From Bradyrhizobium cajani (GTDB lineage: Bacteria > Pseudomonadota > Alphaproteobacteria > Rhizobiales > Xanthobacteraceae), in contig NZ_WQNE01000007.1 of assembly GCF_009759665.1 (NCBI RefSeq), positions 232,227 through 296,226 of the forward strand: a DNA stretch of 64,000 nucleotides, given 5' to 3'. Below are positions 17,034 to 25,321 of the stretch, piece by piece. The notes under the pieces are model-generated. The model was not told the origin of the DNA. It searched no databases and saw only the letters and a list, made by a program, of their open reading frames with translations. A program made the translations under genes and the position numbers. Every line of letters starts with the position of its first letter. Position 1 is the first letter of the stretch.

Positions 17034-17544
17034 CTAGCGCAACGCGCCTTCTGTGGTGATAGCAATGCCAGCAAGCCCCCTCTGCTCAGGGCAAGCAGCG
17101 TGCACTAGCGAGCGACGGCCGCAAAGCCACTTTTTGGTCACTTGCCAGTCGTCGAAGGGCTGAACGCTCGATCATTAGATGCGGCGGGAAATTCGCGACG
17201 CCGGTGATGCCGGCGTCATTCCAGTCGAGGATTGGCAGGGTCGCCATACCAGTAACGGGCCTTCTGGAAGGCTGCGCAAAGAGGGCGCGTAGACTTGCAA
17301 TTGTCCGGCTTAGCTATGTCCGACATGTCTGTGGCAAGTCTGCCGGGAACTCTCGCTCTTACCGTTTCTACCCAATCTTACCCACTTGCACCCCTAACCG
17401 ATCTTATACCCGGGTACAACCAGGTCTAGACCTTCTGTTGCTAGGAGCGGGAGGAAGATCGTGTCTCACCATTGCACGGACGACCAGAGGTCGTTCCGGG
17501 ATGGTAACGTGTCTGAACTGGCGATTGGATCCGCGGCTACGGGC
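17034..17544. other. 500-bp stretch without recognised gene
   Basis: Mixed short frames. No motif, tRNA or repeat stands out. It leads into the chimeric remnants at 17.5-18.2 kb. Confidence 0.3.
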
Positions 17545-17655
17545 GCGGTCGCGATCGTGGCCACGCTGGATACGAAGGCTCGCGAAGCGTTTTACCTTGC
17601 CGACATCTTCGAGGCGTGCGGCCGCAAGACCATACTGATTGACGTCGGCACGAAG
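17545..17655 (+). pseudogene. N-terminal scrap of a Tm-1-like/UPF0261 protein
   Basis: AVAIVATLDTKAREAFYLAD, then IFEACGRKTILIDVGT is the first strand-helix-strand of UPF0261/Tm-1-like ATP-binding proteins (usual form: xxVxVxGTLDTKGxE...LVDVGT). Only about 36 residues match. The open frame then runs without break into unrelated flavoprotein sequence, making a chimera of two broken genes. Confidence 0.55.
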
Positions 17656-17733
17656 AGGGATGGCGCTAACAAACAAGCCGATGCGAAGGCGCCCAACGAA
17701 CTCTTGAAGCAGATTGCTGAAAGGACGCGCAGT

Positions 17734-18220
17734 AAGGCTGGTGACCTCCCGGGATCAGCCTTGGCCCTGGACGTTGAGCATCGCAAACTTGTCCGCCTTG
17801 GCTACATCAAGGCAGGTGAAACGACTTCGGAGCTCGCAAAGCAGCTGGGACTAGATTCCGCTGAGCTTAAAAAGACAATCAAGGAACACAATGCGCACGC
17901 TGCCAGAGCACGGGATCCCCTCTTGAATGGTGGGGAAAACGGCTTTCAATCGAACCTTCGGCGATCCGACCGTGGAAAAAATCCAAATCTTGGATCAATC
18001 ATAGACGGACATTTGGGGCGTTTCCGATCATTCCGGCAACGTTCGGCGCGCCCGCCGGATTGGCGACCGACAGTTACGGAAGCGTCCTGGATGCACAAGG
18101 CAACGCAATCTAGGGTCTTCATGCTTGCGGCACCGACATGACTTCTCGTGCGTGTATTTTATCCCGCGGCCGGCACAACAATCGGTCGCGCCATCGTTTT
18201 CGCATAAGTGCTTCCGCTGA
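17734..18220 (+). pseudogene. C-terminal remnant of an FAD-dependent dehydrogenase
   Basis: LALDVEHRKLVRLGYIKAGE, TTSELAKQLGLDSAELKKTI and EHNAHAARARDP match the substrate-cap region of fumarate-reductase/3-ketosteroid-dehydrogenase type flavoproteins. After a shift the DNA reads NRTFGDPTVEKIQ. Another frame gives GLATDSYGSVLDAQGNAI, an in-frame TAG, then GLHACGTDM and a glycine-rich end resembling the FAD-binding C-terminus (usual form GLYAAGNDM...GGGITLGPA). At least two frameshifts and one stop are present. Confidence 0.6.
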
Positions 18221-18613
18221 TCAGGAGCAAAAAGCCGCGCTTCCGGAGCTCGACCGTCTACCACACTCGTGTGTGCCGAGGGAATATCTGTGCGGGTGGG
18301 GGGCGCGCATCGATAGGACTAGAGTGGGACAGCCCTCATCAGCAGCTCTCAGCGAAGGTAGATCCCGACTGGCCACATTCTCGAGATGGCGGCCGGCTTC
18401 TAGCGTGGTGAGCCCCGGTGGAGGGGAAGATCGCCGCATCAACTGTCTTCGAGTATCGCGAAGAGCTGGGCTCACATAGGTGTTCCAAGACAGATGAAAG
18501 CAGGAGAAATCGATCGTTCAACAGCTAGGCTGCGTGGTGACGAGTCGAAAATGCCAGGACAAGCCGCGCAGGCGTGTCGGACGCGATTGCAATCCGCCAG
18601 CCGCGAGGCAGTG
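18221..18613. other. 390-bp stretch upstream of the Lrp-type gene
   Basis: No convincing gene. It should contain the promoter of the regulator at 18614, but I cannot pick one -35/-10 pair with confidence. Confidence 0.3.
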
Positions 18614-19090
18614 ATGAAACTCGACAGGATCGATTTTCGTCTTCTTGATCTCGTCCAACGAGATAATCGCCTCTGCAGTGAACATCTTGGAAGGAAGGTC
18701 GGTCTATCCGCGTCCGGAGTTCAACGTCGGCTGAAGCGCCTTCGAGCCAAGGGTGTCATTGAGGCCGACGTTTCCATCATTTCTCCAAAAGCAATTGGGC
18801 AGAATGTGACGGCAGTGGTTCTCATTTCCTTGGAGCGCACGCGTGCCGACACCGTTGATCGCCTAAAGCGGCAAATTCGCAAGATGTCTGAAGTGATGAG
18901 CGCATTCTACGTTACAGGTCTGGCCGACGTCGTCTTGCTAGTTACCGTAAACGATATGGAAGATTACGAGCGGTTTGCCCGGCGTCTTACAGACGAAAGT
19001 TCAGAGATAAAACGCATTGAAACAATGGTTGTCATGGATCGGTTCAAAGCAGGCTTCACTTTGCCAATAGCGTCCATCGCATGGTTTTAG
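18614..19090 (+). CDS. Lrp/AsnC-family transcriptional regulator
   Basis: A 158-aa protein. ATG 18614 has GAGG five bases upstream and fits the family start (MKLDRIDFRLLDLVQRDNRL); in-frame ATGs upstream would add an Arg-rich non-family tail. Residues 1-55 are the helix-turn-helix (SEHLGRKVGLSASGVQRRLK, then LRAKGVI). From about 65 comes the RAM/AsnC ligand and oligomer domain (VTAVVLISLERTRADTVDRL, AFYVTGLADVVLLVTVNDME). Members sense amino acids or similar small molecules and usually control a neighbouring or divergent gene. Here both neighbours are pseudogenes, so the original target is probably lost. Intact. Confidence 0.85.
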   Translation: MKLDRIDFRLLDLVQRDNRLCSEHLGRKVGLSASGVQRRLKRLRAKGVIEADVSIISPKAIGQNVTAVVLISLERTRADTVDRLKRQIRKMSEVMSAFYVTGLADVVLLVTVNDMEDYERFARRLTDESSEIKRIETMVVMDRFKAGFTLPIASIAWF

Positions 19091-19149
19091 GCGACGCACG
19101 AAGACGTTGGTTTGCGCAACTGCCGTCGACCGCATCGTAAGGGTCGGCT

Positions 19150-19440
19150 TTGGCCTTTCAGATGGGCGATACATTGCGTCGCTCGCGTCACGCCAAGATC
19201 GTGGCAACCATCCGTGCGGCATGTGCCGAGCCTGAGAAGATACCTGCTCTCTACCTTTCCGGGGTCGATGTCTTTCGGCTAAACGTCGGCCACGAACCCG
19301 CGAAGACCACGCCAAGAGTTATGTGTGTATTCGTGAACTCGAGCGGGAATTCGGCCGGCCGACAGGCGTCCTGCAGGGATCTCCAAGGCCAAAGCTCCGC
19401 ATCGGCTCCCTTGAAGTTCGGAGCGATGCGCGCATACAAG
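19150..19440 (+). pseudogene. Pyruvate kinase N-terminal remnant
   Basis: One frame gives RSRHAKIVATIRAACAEPEK and YLSGVDVFRLNVGHEP, the start of pyruvate kinase (usual form R.TKIVATxGPAS...GADVFRLNFSHG). After a frameshift near 19320 it continues as IRELEREFGRPTGVLQ and PKLRIGSLEVRSDA, the next conserved block (DLQGPKLRIG). The DLQG is damaged. The catalytic barrel is absent, so only about 100 residues of a 470-480-aa enzyme survive. Confidence 0.7.
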
Positions 19441-19698
19441 GCTTCAGCGGCGAACACGAACGCGGACCGTGTCGCGGCTGCTTGCGTCTATCATGGTTTC
19501 GCTACGATTTTCACGCTCGACAGTCACGCTTGGACTTCATCGGCTATGTCATGTATGCAAGGTGCCAAGTCTGCGATCGTGCTGAGGACGGACGGTGCTC
19601 CCATCTGAACTCGACGAGCGGCGCGACCGCGCGACTCAGCCGTTCCCGGCAATGGCTTGTGCATGGTCGACCGCGTAGGCGATCGCGAGCTTCAGCGC

Positions 19699-20115
19699 CT
19701 AGGCGAGCCGGTGTGTCACCCGATCACAATCATGAAGCAGGCTATCATCCGTTGGGTCGAGCATTTTGTCGAACGCGGCGCCCTCAATCTCGTGAAGGGC
19801 TTTCATGAAAGCATAACGGCGGAAGACGTTGACGCTTGCGCGGCGGGCAAGCTCGTCGATCGCTATTACCATCGCGATGGCCTTGACCTTCTTGGCCGGC
19901 GTCAAGTCGCCGGCACATATTGAAGGTCCATGAGGATGATCTCGGCCTGCGTCTCGTTGCGCTGCCGAACGAGTCCGTCACGAATGGCGTCCGTCGTCCG
20001 AAAAAAGGTCGGGGCGACGGCACTTGGGACGGATCCTGCCAGACCACGTCCGTTCCGACTGCCAAATCACCAGATCCGGATGTACCGCAACAGCTCGACC
20101 GGCGCCTCCTGCGCA
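19699..20115 (-). pseudogene. SGNH/GDSL-type hydrolase remnant
   Basis: Joining frames on the minus strand gives DLVIWQ, GTDVVWQDPSQVPSP, APTFFRTTDAIRDGL, QRNETQAEIILMDLQYVPA, TPAKKVKAIAMVIAIDELAR and ASVNVFRRYAFMKALHEIEG, ending DDSLLHDCDRVTHRLA. This resembles a Bradyrhizobium SGNH/GDSL hydrolase family. The final D...H of the catalytic triad is still visible as HDCDRVTH. At least three single-base shifts (near 20060, 20025 and 19910) break the frame, and the N-terminal Ser block is gone. Confidence 0.6.
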
Positions 20116-20130
20116 CTAATGCCCTTATTT

Positions 20131-20431
20131 ATCAAGGCTGATGGCCGCGGCAGGGTATTGAGCTCGTCACCGAGCCCTTTTTAGCGCAGTCCATGCGCAG
20201 CCAAAGAGGACTTGATCGTCAGATTCCTGGTTCGAATGCAGCGAATGCAGGTCAAGATCGAAGTTACGCGCCAGTTGGTCCGAGTTGCTGCGACGATGAC
20301 GAGATACGCAGCTCCGGATCTGGGGCGCAACAACACTGTGCTGAATGTCTAGATTCGCCTTGACTCGCCTTGCACTTAAAGGTTGAATCGCCTTATTAGA
20401 TCGCTATTTTTATAAGTCCTTTGGGGGACAC
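20131..20431. other. 300-bp leader upstream of the CHAT operon
   Basis: No gene. It contains a direct repeat (ATTCGCCTTGA / ACTCGCCTTGC, about 20353-20372) beside the promoter candidate and probably holds the control region of the 20.4-kb operon. Confidence 0.35.
20360..20388 (+). promoter_or_regulatory. Putative promoter of the CHAT operon
   Basis: TTGACT (20360-20365), a 17-bp spacer and TTGAAT (20383-20388; four of six match TATAAT). The predicted transcription start, near 20395, fits the first gene's start at 20432-20441. The region is AT-rich relative to its surroundings. Confidence 0.3.
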
Positions 20432-21880
20432 GTGAATTCAATGGCTGCGATGCAGTCCGGTCGTGCCACCGGGCGGAGGCGCTTGCGCTCGCCGCATGAG
20501 TTGCGGGGGTGGTCACGCGCCCGCGGTTCGCGTTGCCAGCCGATCGCGGTCGCTCGCCGTCGGAGACGGTTTTCCCCAGTTTCGCGCTACCATATCTTGT
20601 ATTTGTGTTCCGACTTGCCCACACATGGTGAGGCAATTGTCGGCAGATTCGCTTTGAACAGCGCTCTCGTCAGTCTCGATATTGGATCGCAACGAGCTGA
20701 GATCAGGGCTCCGCACACGCCGTCCGCGCGTGTTTGGATAATTGCGCTTCAGGGCGACGGCAAGGCTCGCAGCATCGACGATTTGCTAATGAGGGATGCC
20801 CGATGGGTTTCTGACAGAACAGGCGAAAGCCTTGTTCCTCCAGAAGACGACATCCTCTTCTATGAGCCTCACGAAAAGCGATTCGCTTATGCGACGACAC
20901 GCGCTCGTGGACAAACGCGCTGGTCGGTGGACCGTGCGGCGCGCATGATTTTCGCTGGCGAAGCCGTAAGTGCGGCTCGCGAAATGCTCTTCCTCAGTTT
21001 CCGGGGTGGTGCGCCGGCTTCCCGCACCGATCTTGGGGCTCCGCCGATCACGCGCGTCGTTGATCAAGTCGCGCATCCACGCGACCGAGCAGAGACTGCT
21101 TCTCTTTGCTCCAAAGGCCTTTCAGTTTTCAAGCAACTCGATGGCAGCGTTGAAGGCATCTTTTACCGCGCTATCGCCGATACCTTGTTGGGGGAGGACG
21201 GCGATCCTTTTGAGATTCTTTCCTACCTCAGTCGCTCCCAGATCGCTTTCGGCCGCTCCTGGCTGAGCGCTCCGTGCAAATCAGCGCACCAGGCGCGTCG
21301 ACTTGTCGAATTGTTAGCTGCTCGGCAGTCACAGCAGGAACTGCCGCTCAATCCCGACCCGGCTAAGGCCAAGAAGATCCAAGATCGCCGCTCTCCCACC
21401 CGCTTAGGTTTTTCGTCCGAGCATGCGGTGGGATTGGCCGTCACGACCCACGCGGAGGTCGCTCGCGACGGTTATCGTCAGCTTGATCGACGCGTCGTTC
21501 TGGGCCGAATCCCGTTCGAGCCAAAGCGCTTCATCAAGTTGCTCAGAGGCGTCCAGCATGAGCAACTTCGACCTTCGGTGGCTGTGCCGGACAAGAAGGT
21601 GGTTGCAGGTCAGGTTGTTGAGGTCGAGGCGGTCCTGGATGGCGAACTGCCGACCGCCCTTGGCATCGCTGGTAAGGTCGCTCGTGCCGACGGCTGGACC
21701 ACGTTGCAGCTGTCGGCCTCCAATGCAGGCGTCGAAACTCCCGTTGTCGGTGGATATGTCGGAGAGCCGGTCGTCTTTCGCGTAGTGCCGACCAAGCCTG
21801 GGCGAGTTGTTCTCAAACTCTCTTGTCTGCCTGAGCGGGGTACGCTCTTGGAGACTGAATTGTCATTTCCTGTGTATTAA
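20432..21880 (+). CDS. Unknown protein, first gene of the CHAT-gasdermin locus
   Basis: 482 aa from GTG 20432, or ATG 20441 with the purine run GGGGGA 12 bases upstream. The first 50 residues are Arg-rich and may not all be translated. From about residue 53 the sequence is protein-like (YHILYLCSDLPTHGEAIVGR, ARVWIIALQGDGKARSIDDL). A helical middle follows (EGIFYRAIADTLLGEDGDPF, AHQARRLVELLAARQ). The last 95 residues are strand-rich with Val/Gly turns (KKVVAGQVVEVEAVLDGELP, EPVVFRVVPTKPGRVVLKLS), suggesting an Ig-like beta-sandwich. I do not recognise the family. The stop is 22 bases before the protease start, so the two are co-transcribed. It is a candidate sensor or protease regulator. Confidence 0.6.
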   Translation: MNSMAAMQSGRATGRRRLRSPHELRGWSRARGSRCQPIAVARRRRRFSPVSRYHILYLCSDLPTHGEAIVGRFALNSALVSLDIGSQRAEIRAPHTPSARVWIIALQGDGKARSIDDLLMRDARWVSDRTGESLVPPEDDILFYEPHEKRFAYATTRARGQTRWSVDRAARMIFAGEAVSAAREMLFLSFRGGAPASRTDLGAPPITRVVDQVAHPRDRAETASLCSKGLSVFKQLDGSVEGIFYRAIADTLLGEDGDPFEILSYLSRSQIAFGRSWLSAPCKSAHQARRLVELLAARQSQQELPLNPDPAKAKKIQDRRSPTRLGFSSEHAVGLAVTTHAEVARDGYRQLDRRVVLGRIPFEPKRFIKLLRGVQHEQLRPSVAVPDKKVVAGQVVEVEAVLDGELPTALGIAGKVARADGWTTLQLSASNAGVETPVVGGYVGEPVVFRVVPTKPGRVVLKLSCLPERGTLLETELSFPVY

Positions 21881-21902
21881 AAAATCAGAAGCGGCGTCGA
21901 CG

Positions 21903-23102
21903 ATGAATGGCTTGGGCTCTACCCCGACGGAAGAAGTGCAGATTACGAACGCGCAATTTCTCAACACCTGCAAATTTGTGCTGAGCATCGCCCGTCATGC
22001 ATCCGTTCCCTTTACTTCCGACTCGTCCCCAAAAACACTGGAACGGATTGCCGGCAAGGTACGTCAGCTGCCGAAACAATGCCGCCGTTCCAGCGTCGAG
22101 TACAGTTCTGAGTCCCTCGCAAATCGCGACAAATATATGGCCCAGGTTCTCAAGAACGGAGCGGCGCTGTTTGATCAGGTAATTACCGACGCTGGGGACC
22201 GCAAAGAGTTCGTACGGATGCTGTCAGCGCATGTAGGAGCGACCATCCGTGTCAGCGGCGAAGGCGCTTGCATACCGTGGGAAGCTCTGTGTTTGTCGGG
22301 GGATCCCGACAACGCGACGTACGAGGATTTTCTCGGTTGGAATCACGTCATACTGCGCGAGGTGCCCCGGAAATACCGGCCGTTCAAGCTTGATGCCGAG
22401 GTTCGCAGGGCCGGTTTCGTTGAAGACGATGGCCTGGCAAGTGTTCATCGGCGCGATACCCAGCTCGCAATTGACGGACTCGGCGATTCCATTACGAAAA
22501 TTCCGCTGGACCCGCTAAAAAAACCCACAGACAAGAGGTTGTTCCACGGGTTCTTTTACGACAAGGAAGCGCCCAAAGAGCTTGTTCAGTTCGATTGCCA
22601 CATCGAAGGTGGGGATGAAGTTCATACCTCGCATATGCGGGTAACCGAAAAGTTTCAGCTTCCGTTCCCGGCGTTCCACGAAGCCGTGCTCATGTCAGAG
22701 CCCGTCGTTCTGCTCAATGCTTGCGGCGCCGGCACCACCAATTGGGCCAGCACGGACGGCTATGCGGCTAAGCTCTGGGCCAATGGTGCGGCACTGGTGA
22801 TCGCGGCGGAGGCTGCGCTTGGCGATGGGTTCATGACGGACTTCGCTCATCTCTTTTATCTGATGGCAAGCGACGGTGCGTATGCCGCCGAAGCTCTCCT
22901 GAAGGCTCGACGAATTACGCTGGCAGAGCATCGAAACCCGTCCGCACTGTTCTATGGGCTATACGGCGAAGCTCAATTCCAGCTGAGGGCGCCTCCGCTT
23001 TCGGCAACGAAGAGGGCCGAACTTGATTTGAAAAAGCGTGTCTTGGGGGGCATCTGGCCTCCCAAGCCGAAGCAAGTATTGGATGAAGAGCGAGTAACGT
23101 AA
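21903..23102 (+). CDS. CHAT-domain caspase-like protease
   Basis: 399 aa from ATG 21903; an in-frame ATG at 21807 would overlap the previous gene. The C-terminal half has the CHAT caspase-like layout: the IPWEAL motif (about 124-129), a catalytic His in FDCHIEGGDE (H233), a catalytic Cys in VVLLNACGAGTT (C274), then the family's terminal helices (GYAAKLWANGAALVIAAEAA, ALLKARRITLAE). The N-terminal 110 residues are an unassigned effector-associated region. CHAT proteases cut partner proteins after infection sensing. With a gasdermin convergent 1.4 kb downstream, the likely substrate is that gasdermin, whose cleavage releases a pore. Both catalytic residues are intact. Confidence 0.85.
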   Translation: MNGLGSTPTEEVQITNAQFLNTCKFVLSIARHASVPFTSDSSPKTLERIAGKVRQLPKQCRRSSVEYSSESLANRDKYMAQVLKNGAALFDQVITDAGDRKEFVRMLSAHVGATIRVSGEGACIPWEALCLSGDPDNATYEDFLGWNHVILREVPRKYRPFKLDAEVRRAGFVEDDGLASVHRRDTQLAIDGLGDSITKIPLDPLKKPTDKRLFHGFFYDKEAPKELVQFDCHIEGGDEVHTSHMRVTEKFQLPFPAFHEAVLMSEPVVLLNACGAGTTNWASTDGYAAKLWANGAALVIAAEAALGDGFMTDFAHLFYLMASDGAYAAEALLKARRITLAEHRNPSALFYGLYGEAQFQLRAPPLSATKRAELDLKKRVLGGIWPPKPKQVLDEERVT

Positions 23103-23262
23103 TCCACCGAGAAAGGATTGCACGTGTCCAACCTTCAGACCAACGAGACCGCGCTTGGCTCGCAACTTCTTGTGAGGCGCTCACGCGAAAGTCATCCACC
23201 AAGGATCGCGCTACAGTCCGGCACGGACCCAAGATTCAAGACCGGGATAGAGGAATAGATCG

Positions 23263-24519
23263 ATGTTTGCAGTCATCAAAACTGGCGGTCACCAATATCG
23301 TGTCGTCCCGGATGACGTGCTCGAGGTCAGCAAGCTCCCCGGCGATGTTGGCACGATCGTGCAACTGCCCGAAGTGCTGGTGCTCGGTGGAGACATTCCG
23401 ACGCTAGGTACGCCGACAGTGGCCGGGGCCTCAGTTGCTGCCGAAGTGCTGGACCACAAACGGGGCCCGAAAGTCATCGCTTTCACGAAGCGCCGTCGAA
23501 AGAACTCGCGCCGCAAGCGCGGCTACCGTGACGAAATCACCGTACTTCGCATCACCGAGATTTTGCCCAACAACGCCAAGCCCTCAATCCGGCCGCGGCC
23601 AAGGAAAGCTACAAACGATCTTCAGGGATCGAAATTTCGCAAGGAATTTCAAGGGGATGAGCTCAAGCGCGAAAGCGCGGGTTCAGCTCCTGGCGACAAT
23701 TCCCACGGCCCGGCCGGCGCGCGTCATACCCCCGCAGGGTCCTCCAAAAGCCAAGAATTGCCCCTAGCTAAGCAAGAACAAAGCCGTCAGGATGCCGTTA
23801 GACAGCAGCGGGAGCCTATTTCCCCGGCCGAGGATGCGTCGAAAGGAAAAAAAGAGGTTTGGTCGCTAACATCCGACCAAGCAGTCGCGTTCTCTACTCG
23901 CCTCGGTGCCCAGAACGGAACAGACCGGATTGCTGCTATGCAAGAGCTTCAGAAACAGGATTTGACTCCTGCAGAGGCCAAACACTTCGCCGCGAAACTA
24001 ATCAGCTTGCTCGTATCTGATGATTCGAGCGAGGCTGTCAAGGCTGCAATCACCCTGTGTCAGCTCGTTTACCCAGACCGATACAAGGACGTGGTTGAGC
24101 CCCATGACCTACTCGCCCGCGTGCGAGAAGACTTGCCAAAAGCCTTGCATGATCGACGCGTCGATTATGTCACGCATCTCGACGCCGAACGGCTTCGTGA
24201 TGGCTGGATTCGCGTGCACGCGCGGCTAAGTAATGAATTGCCGTTTATGTTGGATGGCCAGCGGACACGGCTAATTACGCCCCGGTGGATGAAGAAGGCG
24301 AAGGCGGAAGACTTCACGATCATCGTAAGCGGGCCATCGGTCGATTCTGAAAGCGTACGGTTTCAAAAGGCGAGCCCTCAGAAGGGGGACCTTGGCGCTG
24401 TAACGGTGGAGTGCAAGATGGACGAAGGAGTCGCGGCTGCCCTAACCGTCGACTTCTTCGTCGACAATCATCGTCTCACACGGGAAACGCTGTCCCTCAA
24501 GTCAGTGGCGCGTCCGTAA
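23263..24519 (+). CDS. Ribosomal protein L21-like domain fused to unknown C-terminal region
   Basis: 418 aa. Residues 1 to about 106 are clearly bL21: MFAVIKTGGHQYRV, then LEVSKLPGDVGTIVQLPEVL, VAAEVLDHKRGPKVIAF and the rRNA-binding KRRRKNSRRKRGYRDEIT. The usual Lys of GGKQYRV is His. A charged linker follows (about 107-200). Then come helical repeats (AAMQELQKQDLTPAEAKHFA, SEAVKAAITLCQLVYPDRYK) and a strand-rich end (DFTIIVSGPSVDSESVRFQK). Normal L21 is about 100-130 aa and is followed by rpmA, which is absent here. The gene lies 160 bp after the CHAT gene, and its 3' end overlaps the convergent gasdermin by 23 bp. It may be a ribosome-docking sensor or a decoy; an rplU-captured fusion by recombination is the alternative. 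Confidence 0.75.
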   Translation: MFAVIKTGGHQYRVVPDDVLEVSKLPGDVGTIVQLPEVLVLGGDIPTLGTPTVAGASVAAEVLDHKRGPKVIAFTKRRRKNSRRKRGYRDEITVLRITEILPNNAKPSIRPRPRKATNDLQGSKFRKEFQGDELKRESAGSAPGDNSHGPAGARHTPAGSSKSQELPLAKQEQSRQDAVRQQREPISPAEDASKGKKEVWSLTSDQAVAFSTRLGAQNGTDRIAAMQELQKQDLTPAEAKHFAAKLISLLVSDDSSEAVKAAITLCQLVYPDRYKDVVEPHDLLARVREDLPKALHDRRVDYVTHLDAERLRDGWIRVHARLSNELPFMLDGQRTRLITPRWMKKAKAEDFTIIVSGPSVDSESVRFQKASPQKGDLGAVTVECKMDEGVAAALTVDFFVDNHRLTRETLSLKSVARP

Positions 24520-25321
24520 CATTGATGAACGCTGGCCCGTCCTCAGCATCGCCGATAAACGCGGCCTCTGAGGGGGGCAAGCGGTCTTGTTCCTCATCAC
24601 CTTCGCCCCTGGCGGCCACATAGCGGTCGACACCCTTGAGCCCCCAACGTCCACCCTTGAGCTCCAATTCAAACAGCTCGATTGCGAAGACGATGGGCTT
24701 TTGTCCCGAGTACGTGACGCCAGCTTTTCCGGTGCGTTTGGCCGACAAGTTTGCCTCGATAGTTCCTGCAGCGGCCGCATCTGCTGCAGCTGTCATCTCC
24801 GCGCCGGTCTTGTCGTACGCAATCACCTCGATCGCCTTTGCAACGGCAACGCCGGTTATCACGTAGAGACGGTCGCCCTCGCTGTAGACTCCCTGCTTCT
24901 GATGCAAGGCGGCCTCTGCAATGAAGTCGGAGAGTTTCGAGGGGTTGCAATCGAGCCATTCCGCCATGCCGATCCGGACCGTTACCATCGCAGCAGAATC
25001 GTAGGCGCTCTGTAAGCGGCCTGATGTTCCACCGAACATCGTGGCAACGTGGTCAAGCAGTTTGATCCCCAGCTTGGCGTCAAATTTGTTCGAAAACCTT
25101 TCCTCTATGTCAGACAGCGTGTCTCGCTCCCGCACGTGGTCGTGGAGTTGATCTCTAAAAACCGCCGATAGTGGCGCCCGCACGGTCTGGCCGCCTTCCT
25201 TTTCAATGATCAACTCGCCCGGCAAGATGCCTTCGCGTGGCCACTGCAAGACGTGCAAATGGTGCTTCGTGAGCATCAGATTTAAAAGCGGATCTGTATT
25301 GGATCTTTTGCAATTGAACAT
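24497..25321 (-). CDS. Bacterial gasdermin (pore-forming effector)
   Basis: 274 aa, the usual bacterial gasdermin length. Family traits visible: a Cys near the N-terminus (MFNC, C4), the type of residue palmitoylated in known bGSDMs; a first-strand block HLHVLQWPREGILPGELIIE; the amphipathic NKFDAKLGIKLLDHVATMFG segment; LYVITGVAVAKAIEVIAYD; and YSGQKPIVFAIELFELEL near residue 220. A loose hydrophilic tail (about 240-274, GEGDEEQDRLPPSEAAF) should be the cleavable autoinhibitory end. Known members are cut by neighbouring caspase-like proteases and form large inner-membrane pores that kill the infected cell. It converges on, and by 23 bp overlaps, the L21-fusion gene. Assigned by motif layout, not by search. 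Confidence 0.8.
   Translation of the reverse strand: MFNCKRSNTDPLLNLMLTKHHLHVLQWPREGILPGELIIEKEGGQTVRAPLSAVFRDQLHDHVRERDTLSDIEERFSNKFDAKLGIKLLDHVATMFGGTSGRLQSAYDSAAMVTVRIGMAEWLDCNPSKLSDFIAEAALHQKQGVYSEGDRLYVITGVAVAKAIEVIAYDKTGAEMTAAADAAAAGTIEANLSAKRTGKAGVTYSGQKPIVFAIELFELELKGGRWGLKGVDRYVAARGEGDEEQDRLPPSEAAFIGDAEDGPAFINVTDAPLT

Noticed and set aside
20210..20285. Possible tRNA (GGTTCGAAT motif)
   Set aside because: A T-loop-like motif is present, but no pairing acceptor stem or anticodon arm can be drawn.
23263..23580. Ordinary rplU housekeeping gene
   Set aside because: The frame does not stop after the L21 part, rpmA does not follow, and the gene lies in a CHAT/gasdermin locus among IS remnants.
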